From positions 992,001 to 1,056,000 of the forward strand of contig JBANDB010000016.1 of the NCBI GenBank assembly GCA_037576215.1: a DNA stretch of 64,000 nucleotides, read 5' to 3'. The translations under genes and the position numbers were made by a program. Source of the stretch: Armillaria gallica (Eukaryota; Basidiomycota; Agaricomycetes; Agaricales; Physalacriaceae). Under the pieces are notes generated by a model. The model worked only from the letters and a program-made list of their open reading frames with translations. It was not told the origin of the DNA and made no database searches. Below, piece by piece: positions 11,480 through 21,635 of the stretch (position 1 is the first letter of the stretch; every line of letters starts with the position of its first letter).

Positions 11480-11945
11480 TATACCCAACGGAGTCCATGA
11501 GAAAACGTGAATTCCTTTCTCAGCATGACGTGCTGCAGTCTTAGATCTTCGACTCGCTCCATAGGATGGCCACAGCATGTTGCTTGGATATGCAGCTGGT
11601 ATTCAAGGCGCGTTTTTTCCTCTGGATGCTTTTTTGTTCTAACAATTTCTTTTGTTACAGGCCTGGTGGATCTGAAAAACGACGCCATCAACGTGTCTTT
11701 CCTAACGAACCCCGACGGGTACATATCTTTTGAGTGGTTCCCAGCAGAGGAGGCTGACCAGGGGAAGGTCAAATGTCGCGCCAAAACTTCCACCATTACA
11801 GAATTCGAGAAAGTCCAAAGACCAATACTTCCTATCTCTGTTGAAGTAACACAGCACATTTCATCTCTCTTTTGTCGCCTATGCAAGCCCATATTTTTTT
11901 TGGATGATCTAGACCGCAACGCTGCAGTTACCATCGTCTGAACTA
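11480..11945 (+). pseudogene. degenerate exon shared by both segmental copies
   Basis: After a TTTGTTACAG acceptor (about 11660) the plus frame reads LVDLKNDAINVSFLTNPDGY and continues to EWFPAEEADQ. Copy 2 gives LEDLRNNGIDASFLANSDGY and then EWSPAE-stop-ADQ. This aligned pattern indicates a former plus-strand coding exon. Upstream of it both copies have a stop right after a DVL-x-S string, and copy 2 has a further in-frame TAG. No intact product can be built and the family is unknown. The 214-aa minus-strand frame across this stretch is less well conserved and probably a shadow. Confidence 0.4.
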
Positions 11946-12904
11946 ACGCAAATTTTCTCCCGCATGTGGCTGTCCAGGACCCTTGAATTAGTTGGCAAAG
12001 TGTCAATGGAACCTCTCTCATCGCCGATTCATCGGAGTCTTTGTCACGGCTATAGCATTGGGCGCACATCGAACAGTTACGCTCAACTTAGCCGCCCAAA
12101 GCTATCTAACCCACTCGAAAGATTACCTCCACTTGTTCAAGCGACACTCCAAAGTCGATGTGTGCTCTTTTATCTTACGTTCTCTGTGGATGTATACTGA
12201 CGACAGATAACATACAGAGATCAATTCGCTTCCCCTATGGGTGAATTACGTGTTTCATCGAAATCATCTCCTCTGCTACGCGATGTGTTCTCATTCTGGC
12301 CGGTCTCCAAGTCACGGGGTAATAGAATTCCGGGTCTTCCTAACCCTGAGGAAGTTACTGTTAATTTATTAAGTTCCTCCTTGAACCCGACGCCAGTATT
12401 ACCCGATTTATGGCAGTGATACTGGAAAGATTTTTCTGCGTCCAAACCGTGTTCATATAGTCCAAGGACTCAGCCCCTTGTAGGTGATTCGCTTGTCTCC
12501 GTTCGGTACATCAGATCTCATTTAAGCGTACAGGGCAAGTGTAGCGACAGCACTTCTCTGAAAGATTAGATGCGTATCGTCGGATCACCACAAGGTTCAG
12601 AGTGATTTTTGGCAACTGCATCTAAGCCGGACAGCAGCTCTCTTCACCGTAACTCCGAGGCAATATCGAACCGACGACAGCGATAGTAGTTACATAGGAC
12701 GACAAAGATGTACGCAGCCAAGACGCGGCAATATGAACTAAATTTACCTAAGCGTACAATCTGGTGTCCTATGCGAACGAAGTCTTGAATATTGTCATTA
12801 CTACGCCGTATCGTGCGGAGGGCTAAAAAAACTGAGTTGAACGCCGTGTGTCTACAAGCTAGATTGATCCACGGGTGTCGCTAAAATCCGGTTGGGAAAA
12901 TCTT

Positions 12905-13204
12905 TCACTGAGACTCCTTATCAATGTCTTCTTCTTCGTCTTCTTCATCCTCATCTTCCTCACTCTCGTCGTCTTCGGCATAAATGGCTAGCGCCCCTTC
13001 GATCATAGCCATGTCCCAATGAGCGTCTCTGTAATGGGCAGCAGGAAATTTAGCACCCCCTCTGCACTCTTCAAGCTGTTCCCGCGGACGAAGGAGCTTT
13101 TTTGTCTCCTCTTCCAGCCCGAGATTGATGGCATCCCGCTCAATATCGTAAAACACCCCCCGTTGATGGCGAGATTGTGCGACGGCCATGAGTTCCCGGT
13201 ACAT
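12905..13204 (-). CDS. hypothetical protein with acidic C-terminal tail
   Basis: 99 codons starting MYRELMAVAQSRHQRG and ending in a run of Glu/Asp (about residues 77-95). The body carries Lys/Arg-rich helices such as EEETKKLLRPREQLEE. It could be the last exon of a longer gene, because the frame continues upstream without an obvious start context. No family recognised; the acidic tail comes from a TCTTCC-type repeat and may be low complexity only. Confidence 0.3.
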   Translation of the reverse strand: MYRELMAVAQSRHQRGVFYDIERDAINLGLEEETKKLLRPREQLEECRGGAKFPAAHYRDAHWDMAMIEGALAIYAEDDESEEDEDEEDEEEDIDKESQ

Positions 13205-13293
13205 CCAGCATAGATGTTCCCAGAACGGGGCCGAAATGACCAGTCCGGGACACTGTCCGAACCAACCTGTCCGGGTAGAAGATTTATGTATGT

Positions 13294-13722
13294 ATGGATA
13301 AGGGGAGAGTTCTGTATCTTCTATGTCCTGTTTGTATGCAGCTGGAGCGATGGGACGATTTCGGGGACGATAGCGTTGATTTCCTTAGAATGGTTCCCCC
13401 GAGTATCCGAAAAGGGAACCCCACAGCCACAGTCCTCCTTTCAGATATCCAGGTGAGAGCGATTGGAGGTAAATTTGAATATTTACTTATAACAACGATG
13501 AAATATCTTACATTTGCGGTCGAAGGAGCTCGCGTCAGTTTTCCACTCCAGTACTTCGTAATGTACTGCATTGCCGAGATGCCGCTTGCCCAATTTGGTG
13601 CCGCCGGTATCATCAATTGCTTAGGCTGGGGGTCGAAGCCCTCACGAAACCCTGAAAACTCGCTCTATGGACACGAAATTGGCGAGTATTACAATTACAC
13701 TGATGAGATAAACCAGCACTAG
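13294..13722 (+). CDS. uncharacterised open frame, 142 aa
   Basis: Starts MDKGRVLYLLCPVCMQLERW and ends YNYTDEINQH. The middle is moderately hydrophobic (FPLQYFVMYCIAEMPL). No domain recognised, no paralogue in the window, and no splice signals that would extend it convincingly. It may be chance. Confidence 0.2.
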   Translation: MDKGRVLYLLCPVCMQLERWDDFGDDSVDFLRMVPPSIRKGNPTATVLLSDIQVRAIGGKFEYLLITTMKYLTFAVEGARVSFPLQYFVMYCIAEMPLAQFGAAGIINCLGWGSKPSRNPENSLYGHEIGEYYNYTDEINQH

Positions 13723-13918
13723 CAAGAACCGGCACTTTTGGCATACCCGGACAACCGGACCCGGACGGCCGGTCGGACGATGTACCGGACTTCTCCTTTC
13801 AGCCTCGCCCTCGATGTTCCGGGATCAAAGCGCATCTTAGCCGCGCAGCGGCGAAAAATTCCCATATTCGTCGTGCACTGGCAAGTCGGAGACCCCGTTA
13901 CCCGTTACACCTTTACAA

Positions 13919-13962
13919 AAGTGTTCAGTTCAAGGGCCACCGTTACGCGTTACTGAACACTT
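13919..13962. repeat. perfect 11-bp inverted repeat
   Basis: AAGTGTTCAGT at 13919-13929 and ACTGAACACTT at 13952-13962 with a 22-nt loop. The flanks contain short GTTACCCGTTAC/CGTTACGCGTTAC repeats. It lies just left of the large tandem repeat; function unknown. Confidence 0.5.
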
Positions 13963-14834
13963 GGTCGAAATTATACAGTAACCAGGGATGTGAGTTGGTA
14001 TACTTGTAAGAAGTAGAAGTGGGTACCGGCAACGCCCGGTTCCGGAACGTGAGCTGACTAAGCCCATTTTCGGCTATTTTGACGGCAAATTTAGGTCAAT
14101 TGCTTCAACTCTTATCAATAGACTCTCCTATCTATATAATAAGACAGGTAGCGAAGATGACATAATAAGGCGGACTTTCAATTTCCGGCCATTGCCATAC
14201 CCCGGCCAATTCCAGCTGAGTTTCAATTCCATTGCACTGCCATCATTGCCGCCTCTCTACAGCGATGAGCTTCAATTTCACTGTGCTGCTGCCTCTGCAA
14301 TCCTCCCATGATACATAATTGGCATGACTGGCACCCAGTACTCACTGAACATAGACTGTTCACCAACTACACATGCTATTGGCTACAAAGTGAGTATTGA
14401 GCAAGTTCAACAAGCATTGTGCAACATCAAACATCAAATGACAAATTAGCAGGTAGGAATAGAAGCCAGGAGACCATCCAAGGACAGGTAAAACATATAC
14501 ATGTACTGACTATGCCATAATTTGCTTATTATGAGGCTTTGACAAGGCTCAAGCCTTTCCACAGCAGTTAGAAATGGCAAGGAGACCAATTATGCAAGAA
14601 TATGTGCTATACTCAGCCTTTCTCTGTCCACATAGAATAATAAGCTGATGATATTACCTGTAAGAATATGTGCTATACTATGCTATGAGATATAAGTAAG
14701 GCATAAATACAAGAAATACAGAACAGCTCAACTCAGCCTTTTTCTGTCCATGTAAAGCAACAAGCTGAGGTGATGAGTATAAAATACAATGTATACATAC
14801 TACTTTAAAGTCTGAGGAAGCAAGGGAACATAAG

Positions 14835-15168
14835 TAGGGATGTGTACCATATCTGTAGTATGGTAGTTATGTATAGTGTATACAGATATGGGTCTGTACT
14901 GTGGCCAACTTTAATGACCTAAAATATGGTGGTATTCATATGGTCTGAATATGGTCGTTGAGGGAGGGACAGAAGACTATCTTATATCATAAAGATTAGT
15001 ACCTATAACCTAAAAGAAGTGCATAATACTCACCCTTTGGCACCAGATATCTATATACAGAAAATGGTATAGACATGGTATGGATATGACATCAACCATA
15101 CCATACCATGGCCAATAATTCTTATACAGTCTACAGTCATATTTGTAATGGTATGATGCACATCCCTA
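14835..15168. mobile_element. hAT-type MITE, copy 1
   Basis: 334 bp bounded by TAGGGATGTGTACCATA on the left and TATGATGCACATCCCTA on the right (imperfect terminal inverted repeats). It is flanked by the 8-bp direct repeat AACATAAG at 14827-14834 and 15169-15176. TAGGG-type ends and an 8-bp target duplication are typical of hAT transposons. It carries no transposase. The interior is full of CATA/TATGG palindromic words. Confidence 0.8.
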
Positions 15169-15841
15169 AACATAAGTAATAACTAAAACATGGAAATAAA
15201 CTAATAGTCATAAAATCCAAGAAGGGGATCATTGAAATGACAAGCAAGAAGATGGGATGACAGCATGTGAGGTGCTCCAGAGGGTTTTGACTTTAACAAT
15301 TCAGCTATGACATGCTTATCCAGTTACCATGTCAAAAACGGCTATCGCAATACCACAGTGCAGGCCAGGTAAGTTTCAATTTGCTACCTCTACCAAGTCT
15401 CTACTCTCCCCACAGCACATCATTGGTGTGATGGGCTTTTAACTGAGCTTCAACTGAGACTATTTATACATGCTATAGCAACAATGTCAGTATCATGCAA
15501 TGAGCAATGATTGAACATTGAATATCAATGAATGTAAGTCTTATAGAAATCACCAGAGTTCAAATGACAACCATAGCTGCCCACCATGTCAGATATCCAA
15601 GTCAGGGACATAAGAACCAGAATATATCTCTCCCTCTCTCCTGCCAGCAATGACAACTATTAACAATGATCACTCAAATCATGGGAATCCCTACCCATTC
15701 ATTACATGGCTTACAGAAGTAACAGAACAAAGCTTTATAGCACTCATAAAAATCATTTTGCTCTGTTGCAATGGCTCCAAACAAATAACAGAGATTCAAC
15801 AACATATCATAGTAATAAGCCGGGTTTGGGGCGGGCCCCAA

Positions 15842-15930
15842 CAAGCCGAAGTCCCGTGTCGTAGTCAGGTTGCCAAGACCCGAGGTACGAGGGTCTGGCA
15901 ATTGTGACGAAGACACGGGGCATAGGCTTG
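15842..15930 (+). other. 89-nt nested hairpin at the end of unit 1
   Basis: Three nested stems: CAAGCC/GGCTTG (15842-15847, 15925-15930), CCCGTGTC/GACACGGG (15853-15860, 15912-15919), and TTGCCAAGACCC/GGGTCTGGCAA with one bulge (about 15870-15881, 15891-15901). It is preceded by the near-palindrome TTGGGGCGGGCCCCAA. The copy at 17897-17985 keeps the same stems. Confidence 0.65.
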
Positions 15931-16567
15931 TCTATATATTAATACAGGTCGATGATGATATAATAAGGCGGACTTTGAAATTTCCGGCCATTGCCATACC
16001 CCGGCCTATTCCAGCTGAGTTTCAATTCCATTGCACTGCCATCACTGCCACCTCTCTACGATGACAAGCTTCAATTCTACTGTGGTGCTGCTTCTGCAAT
16101 CCCCCCATGACATATCATTGGCATGGATGGTACTCAGTACTCATTGAATATAGGCCATTTACCAATTATGCATGCTGTAGGCTGCAAAGTGAGTATTGAG
16201 CAAGTTTAACAAGCATTGTGCAATATCAAACATCAAATGACAAATTAGCAGGTAGGTTTGAGAGCCAGGAGACCATCCAAGGACAGGTAAAACATATACA
16301 TGTACTGACTATACCATAATTTGCTTATTATGAGGCTTTGATGAGGCTCAAGCCTTTTCCCAGCAGTTAGAAATGGCAAGGAGACCATTTATACAAGGAT
16401 ATGTGCTATGCTATGCTATGAGATGTAAGTAAGGCATAAATACAAGAAATACAGAACAGCTCAACTCAGCCTTTTTCTGTCCATGTAGAGCAACAAGCTG
16501 AGGTGATGAGTACAAAATATGAGGTATATATACTACTTTAAAGTCTGAGGAAGCAAGGGAGTATAAG

Positions 16568-16901
16568 TAGGGATGTGTACTGTACCTGTAGTATGGTAGT
16601 CATGTATGGTGTATACAGATATGGGTCTGTACTGTGGCCAACTTTAATGACCTAAAATATGGCTATATTCATATGGTTTGAATACAGTCATTGAGGGAGG
16701 GACAGAAGACTATCTTATGTCATTAAGGTTAGTACCTATGACCTAAAAAAAATGCACAATGCTCACCCTTTGGCACCAGATATCTGTATACAGACAATGG
16801 TATGAACATGGTACAGATATGACATCAACCATACCATACCATGGCCAATGATTTTTATACAGTCTATGGTCATATCTGTAATGGTGCAATGCACATCTCT
16901 A
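16568..16901. mobile_element. hAT-type MITE, copy 2
   Basis: Equivalent of the MITE at 14835. The left end TAGGGATGTGTACTGTA is preserved and the right end is CACATCTCTA. The flanks are AGTATAAG and AACATAAG, that is, the ancestral 8-bp target duplication with mutations in the left copy. Confidence 0.75.
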
Positions 16902-17287
16902 AACATAAGTAAAACTAAAACATGGAAACAAACTAATAATCATAAAATCCAAGAAGGGGATCACTGAAATGACAAGCAAGAAGATGGGATGACAGCATGT
17001 GAGGTGCTCCAGAGGGTTTTGACTTTAACAATTCAGCTATAACATGCTTACCCAGTTACCATGTCATAAACAGCCATTGCCATAGCATGGGTGCACACCA
17101 GGTAAGTTTCAATTTTGCTGCCTCTACTAAGCCTCTACTCTTCCCACAGCACATCATTGATATGACTGGCTCCTAATTGAGCTTCAACTGAGACTACTTA
17201 TCCATGCTATAGCAACAACATGAGTATCAGGCAATGAGCAATGATTGAGCAACAATTTGACAATGAGCATTGAATGTCAATGGATGT

Positions 17288-17586
17288 TGTTAGAGTTAAT
17301 GTGGCTCAGCCAGTCATGTAGATGTCATGAACAGCTGTATTATACATGCTACCTGTTAGAGTTAATATAGCTATACAAAGGTAGCATAAGATATATGTAA
17401 ATGATGATAAATAGAAATAGTATATGCACTTCAGTCAGTCATGTAGTTGTCATGAACAGCTGAGGTGCAAAGAAAGGGGAAAATAGTAGATATATCTGAC
17501 AAAAGAAAGGAGTTCTGATCTAATTATAGTAAACATGGTTCAATATGTGAAATAATGGACTGTTGAGATAGGCTGAATCCTCAACA
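17288..17586. mobile_element. solo LTR (299 bp) with 5-bp target duplication
   Basis: Begins TGTTAGAGTTAAT and ends CCTCAACA (TG...CA borders). It is flanked by GATGT at 17283-17287 and 17587-17591. The equivalent site in unit 1 (near 15530) is empty. Internally, TGTTAGAGTTAAT and CAGTCATGTAG-TGTCATGAACAGCTG each occur twice. TG/CA ends and a 5-bp duplication fit a Ty1/copia or Ty3-type retrotransposon reduced by LTR recombination. Confidence 0.8.
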
Positions 17587-17896
17587 GATGTAAGTCTTAT
17601 AAAATTATTAGAGTTCAAATGATGACCATAGCTGCCCACCATATCAGATATCCAAGTCAGGGACATAAGAACCAGAATATATATCTCCCTCTCTCCTGCC
17701 AGTAATAACAGCTATTAACAATGATCACCCAAATCATGAGAGTCCCTATCTGTCCATTACATGGCTTACAGAAGTAACAGAACAATGCTTTATGGCACTC
17801 ATAAAAAGCATGTTGCTCCATTGTAGTGGCTCTAAACAAATAACAGAGATTCAACAACATATCTTAGTAAAAAGCCGGGTTTGGGGCGGGCCCCAA

Positions 17897-17985
17897 CAAG
17901 CCGAAGTCCCGTGTCGCAGTCAGGTTGCCGAGACCCGAGGTACGAGGGTCTGGCAATCATGACGAAGACACGGGGCATAGGCTTG
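17897..17985 (+). other. 89-nt nested hairpin at the end of unit 2
   Basis: Same length and stems as 15842-15930, with four substitutions between the copies. One of them (A to G in the inner stem) replaces the bulge base and leaves the flanking pairs intact. Confidence 0.65.
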
Positions 17986-18657
17986 TCACCTTGTAAAGCT
18001 CCATACAAGTTTAAGTAATATAGCTGCACCATTTTACCTGGAATAGAACTCCTCTTCACTGTCATACTGCCCATCAACATCAACATCTATGACTTGTTGC
18101 TATTTCATCAGAAGTGTGATGGGCAGCCTTGATCTTTGCGAATTGATATTTTTGCTGCGCAGATCACTGTTTTGTGGTACCAGAATATTAGAGAGTTAGA
18201 ACAATGCCCCATGAAGTGTTCCATATGCTTGAAAGGTGCGCAAAGGCATGAAAAGCAGTGACATGTTTGTTTGGTTCTGTTTGCAGTGCCATTGGACTGC
18301 TCATCCAAATGCACCTCATACAAGCTTCCACATTGCTTGTATCACTTCGAAAAAATTACAGGATATTATTTTGAAATTAAATACATGTATTCTTCAGGGC
18401 ACATTTGTTTTTAAAAGCACTTTTAATGCCATAAATGCACTGAAACTATGGTTATACGAGGTCTAAAAAATAAAGTGCTCCAAATAATACATGTAAAATC
18501 ATCTTCGGAGTAAAAGACTCCTGCAAAAGTAGTCGTGAATCTTCCTCCCTCGAGCTGCAGTAGGTGCATCCATGAAACTGGTATATTTCGGACCCTGATC
18601 AAGATCGCTCGGAGTGCGAATTTTGGCGGGGGTTGCCGGTGCCCAGTAGAAGGGGGT
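17986..18657. other. intergenic region
   Basis: AT-rich sequence right of the tandem repeat. Only short, uninformative open frames seen. Confidence 0.5.
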
Positions 18658-18948
18658 TCACTGTATAATGCCTTCCGCATCATTGACATGGTCGAGGCAC
18701 AAGCTGAGGCATTTAGAAATACGCTTGTAGTCTGCACCGTCTTTCATCATGATGTGCCAGAGCTCCTTGAGCCAGTCGGCCATACTGCGATAGAGTTCGT
18801 ACAATGCATCGGTTTGTTCGTCGTAGCCATAGTCTTCTCGACCCGGAGCAACATACTCCAATATTTTCACCTGAGAAGTGAGAAGGCGGTTGTAGAGCTC
18901 GTAGTTGGTGGGGTCGTATATCATGTTAGAAATGGGAAGAGAGGACAT
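18658..18948 (-). CDS. hypothetical small helical protein, 96 aa
   Basis: Starts MSSLPISNMIYDPTNYELYN and ends DHVNDAEGIIQ. Rich in Leu, Tyr, Asp and Glu, predicted mainly helical (DALYELYRSMADWLKELWHI). No signal peptide or known motif. Composition and a clear ATG make it plausible, but it could be one exon of a larger gene. Function unknown. Confidence 0.4.
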   Translation of the reverse strand: MSSLPISNMIYDPTNYELYNRLLTSQVKILEYVAPGREDYGYDEQTDALYELYRSMADWLKELWHIMMKDGADYKRISKCLSLCLDHVNDAEGIIQ

Positions 18949-19399
18949 CCTTCGAAGAATTTGCAGTATTACTTAGTGGCACGAAGAGCAGAGGACACTA
19001 TAGTAGCAGAGGGAGAGTCAAAGACGTGACTTCCGAACGAGACAAACCTCCAGTATAAATAGGGAGGACAAAGTCGGACAAAAGCTTACGTCACTGACAA
19101 ACAGAACAATGATGATACCAATCTTTGAAGAATAAGGGGGTATGTGGACAATTTGAACTGAGCAGGTACGCTAAGCATTAAGGAAACAATATTGATAGAC
19201 CCGGGCTGGTGATCAGGGGCGTTGCAGACAATGAATGCATATACAGCAGTCAAATCCCAAGCAATCAGGCGATCCGTTGCCTTGATGTCAGAGAAAGGGG
19301 GATACCTGATGACGGTATAATTTCGGTTCAAATTTCTCACAAGTTTTTGCTACTTTTAATGACAATATAAAATACAACACTGTTTTGTTACATCTAATT
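18949..19399. other. intergenic region
   Basis: Lies between the small helical protein gene and the 3' end of the DNase gene. A minus-strand frame of 84 codons (19086-19340) has no supporting feature. Confidence 0.45.
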
Positions 19400-20834
19400 C
19401 TAAGCTATTTTTGGTCTTGTTGCTGCGGGTTTTGTCGATTTAACAAGAGGTTTGGTACCTGTAGCTTTAGCCTTCGTTGCGGCTGACTTTGCAGGTGCAG
19501 TAGGTGTTGCACTGGTCATTTTACTTGACCTCCCACCAGTGGCTTTCGTCGACTTGCCACCCCCAGACTCGCTCCCATTGGTCTTCGTCAATTGTTTTGG
19601 TGGATAATCCGGGTCAGAAGATTTAATAATACGAACAACCTCATCCTCCCCATCTTCCATGTCACTCCAAACCGGAGTTCTCACCTTGATATCACCATAC
19701 ACCATTACCGTAAGGTTGTGTGCGGTCTTCACCCAGGTGGGTTCAGCAACGGCGGATTTACGCTCAGCGGTAACCGCCCTTAATTCGGTCGTCTTCCTGC
19801 GGAAGACTGATGTGAACCGCCTGAACAACTGCGTGGTCAGGACCATCCGGAATTCTCGACCTACAAGGGTGTTAGCGGCTATCAAGCAAGAGAGACAATA
19901 AAGCTTTACCATCGTTCGCAGGCTGCGGCCCCGAGCACATCTGCATCACGGCAGCAGGGATCGGCGGGTTTAGCACTTGTTGACCCATATTGATAGCCGG
20001 TTGACCCCAGACAAATCCGACGTTAAAGGTGTCGCCGGGTTGGGCTCCTGACTTCCTATAAAATCGGGTGAGTTGTTGGCCTCCACCTACATTACTTGCT
20101 CAGTGTCTTGAAAGGGAATAGCGCCAAAGGTACGCTTACTCGAGTTTTCTCCCGCAGGGATGCATCGAAGAATGCTGGGATTCCCACTTGCCGCGCCTTC
20201 GACTAAGATGAGTAGATACGACCTGATGTCATGTTGAAACAAAAATCTTACGAGTGGACGCGTATGGATACTCGTCTGTATCGAACTTGTTAGCATCAAA
20301 ACTACAGTGCCTATGCTTCACTCACCACACGAGGTACCCGCTGCCACGCCAAACGCGCTTGCGCCCACATTGCATGAGGTCTGGCCGTTTATTCCCCCTC
20401 TGTTGAAGAGTAGTCCAATTGTTGTACGAAATGGTACGGATCAAAATACTAACGTGCATCCGCCGTCTTGAAAACGTCCCTAGAACACGAAGGATAAATC
20501 GATGAATGCAGTCAGTATCTAGTCACTCACGTTTCCTTTTGTCAGTATTGAGGGCTTTCCTCCCAGGTGAATCGCCGCACAATCATTGATGCATACACCT
20601 GCACCGAGAAGGTAAGATATATCAATGACAATAAAATGCAACAGGTAATACCTTGAGCTCCATGACGAACAACGCCGCGTGAAATGTATTGATAGCAAGT
20701 CTACTTTCAGGTTAGTGAGACAATTTTGAGGGGAAATTGCAACCCACCTGCGAAAATATCCCCACATGTATAGCCAGCGATGGCGAGGAGAAGAAGAGCA
20801 AGAAAATAACAGATAAGGAAAATCTGGAAAGCAT
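19400..20834 (-). CDS. secreted NucA/NucB-type deoxyribonuclease with basic C-terminal tail
   Basis: The first ATG (20834) opens a signal peptide, LSVIFLLFFSSPSLA. The mature part carries cysteines in CYQYISRGVV and CINDCAAIHLGGK, then the NucA/NucB hallmark CDEYPYAST, and finally RCIPAGENSSK and GAQPGDTFNVGF. That arrangement matches the NucA/NucB nuclease fold (Pfam PF14040), known for extracellular DNA cleavage with the conserved Asp-Glu after the cysteine. Introns are short, with in-frame joins. The C-terminal half (about 150 aa) runs from FRRFTSVFRRKTTELRAV to a Lys/Thr/Ala-rich end, AKSAATKAKATGTKPLVKS, resembling a histone H1 tail. It probably acts outside the cell on DNA; a role in nutrition or competition is inference. 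Confidence 0.75.
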
Positions 20835-21524
20835 TGTATGAAGTAGGAGTTAGTACCCTAGCAAGCCAGCTGCAGAGTCACAATGTTCCCCGACAATGCT
20901 CTCACCTTTTATATTGTTCAGCAGCAACAGAACTAAGTGACAAGGAGTGCTCGCCTAGAAGCTACACCTGTGAGTCAAAGGCGCCGGTAGGAAGAAATCG
21001 GCGATTAAGATCACAGCCCCTTGGGCGGGTATCGAAGGCCTAGCTCGCCTTTGTCAAGGGCACCAAAATTCATCCCCACCGTACGTTGCACACTCTAGTA
21101 CTAGACATTGCAGCGGGAATTGTCAAGCTATCGTCCTAGAGAAACGCCCGTGGAGACTGTCGATCCGGCATGGTCATCGCTAGCCTGAAATCCCTCTTAA
21201 TATAGTTTCTCAGACAACAGACGCTACTCACCGCGAGTTCTGCAACTGAGGCGAGCTGCTGATAGCGCGGCAGCAATGACGCCTAGGTACCCGTCGAGTC
21301 TACCACAGTCCATATCTCCGGGAGTCCAAAGTCGAGGATGGCCGGTGAATAAGTTTTTCACTCAAGGTCACGCCTGCACAGGTAGCCAAAGCACTGTCGT
21401 TCTTCCCCAACATAGATACAGAACATCGGCGAGTGATCCAGGCTAGTACCAACATAATTTACTGAAGATAAGCCCAGAGGATTGTAGGTCTTAGCTAATC
21501 TAACAGTATATCAATTAACCTAAA
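20835..21524. other. intergenic region with repeat copy B
   Basis: DNase promoter side. About 21185-21285 holds a diverged copy of the 110-bp repeat. No supported gene. Confidence 0.5.
21185..21285 (+). repeat. 110-bp repeat, copy B
   Basis: Contains TTCTGCAACTGAGGCGAGC and GATAGCGCGGCAGCAATGACGCC. It is the most diverged of the three copies (others at 10255 and 21525). Confidence 0.5.
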
Positions 21525-21635
21525 GTCCAATCATCAATGCAACATTTCTTAGACGACGGACATCACTCACAAGGTGTTCGTGCTCTGCAACTGAGGTGAG
21601 CCGTTGATAGAGCGGTAACGATAACGCCCGACTAC
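21525..21635 (+). repeat. 110-bp repeat, copy C
   Basis: CTCTGCAACTGAGGTGAGCC and GTTGATAG-GCGGTAACGATAACGCC, closest to copy A at 10255. Confidence 0.6.

Larger units (their letters stand above)
10250..12640 (+). repeat. segmental duplication, copy 1
   Basis: Direct counterpart of about 21520-24215. Shared in order: a block of about 110 bp at the left edge, a TATAAAG box, the 160-aa gene, an AACAG(A/G)GGCTATACCTGGGT block, an ACGCGTCGAATCGCTTGCAG block, the DGY-containing degenerate exon, and a right-hand GATTAGATGCG-ATCGTC block. Identity is high over the small gene and falls to partial, gapped similarity elsewhere. Confidence 0.75.
14135..15930 (+). repeat. non-coding tandem element, unit 1
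   Basis: First of two direct units repeating with a period near 1.8 kb. Both start with a CTATATA-type stretch followed by ATAATAAGGCGGAC and TCCGGCCATTGCCATACCCC, and both end with a GC-rich block and an 89-nt hairpin. No long open frame exists. The body is AT-rich and contains very few CG dinucleotides, whereas the two ends are GC-rich. A hAT-like MITE sits at 14835-15168. No terminal inverted repeat or target duplication was found for the unit itself. Confidence 0.8.
15936..17985 (+). repeat. non-coding tandem element, unit 2
   Basis: Direct repeat of unit 1, collinear throughout apart from small indels and a 304-bp insertion explained by a solo LTR at 17288-17586. It carries the same MITE at the same internal position, so the MITE was present before the tandem duplication, whereas the LTR arrived afterwards. 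No coding potential. Confidence 0.8.

Noticed and set aside
11425..12069. 214-codon minus-strand frame as a gene
   Set aside because: The plus-strand frame across 11660-11760 is better conserved with the second segmental copy, which suggests the minus frame is a shadow.
15842..15930. The 89-nt hairpin as a tRNA gene
   Set aside because: It forms nested stems rather than a cloverleaf, with no recognisable anticodon loop or B box.
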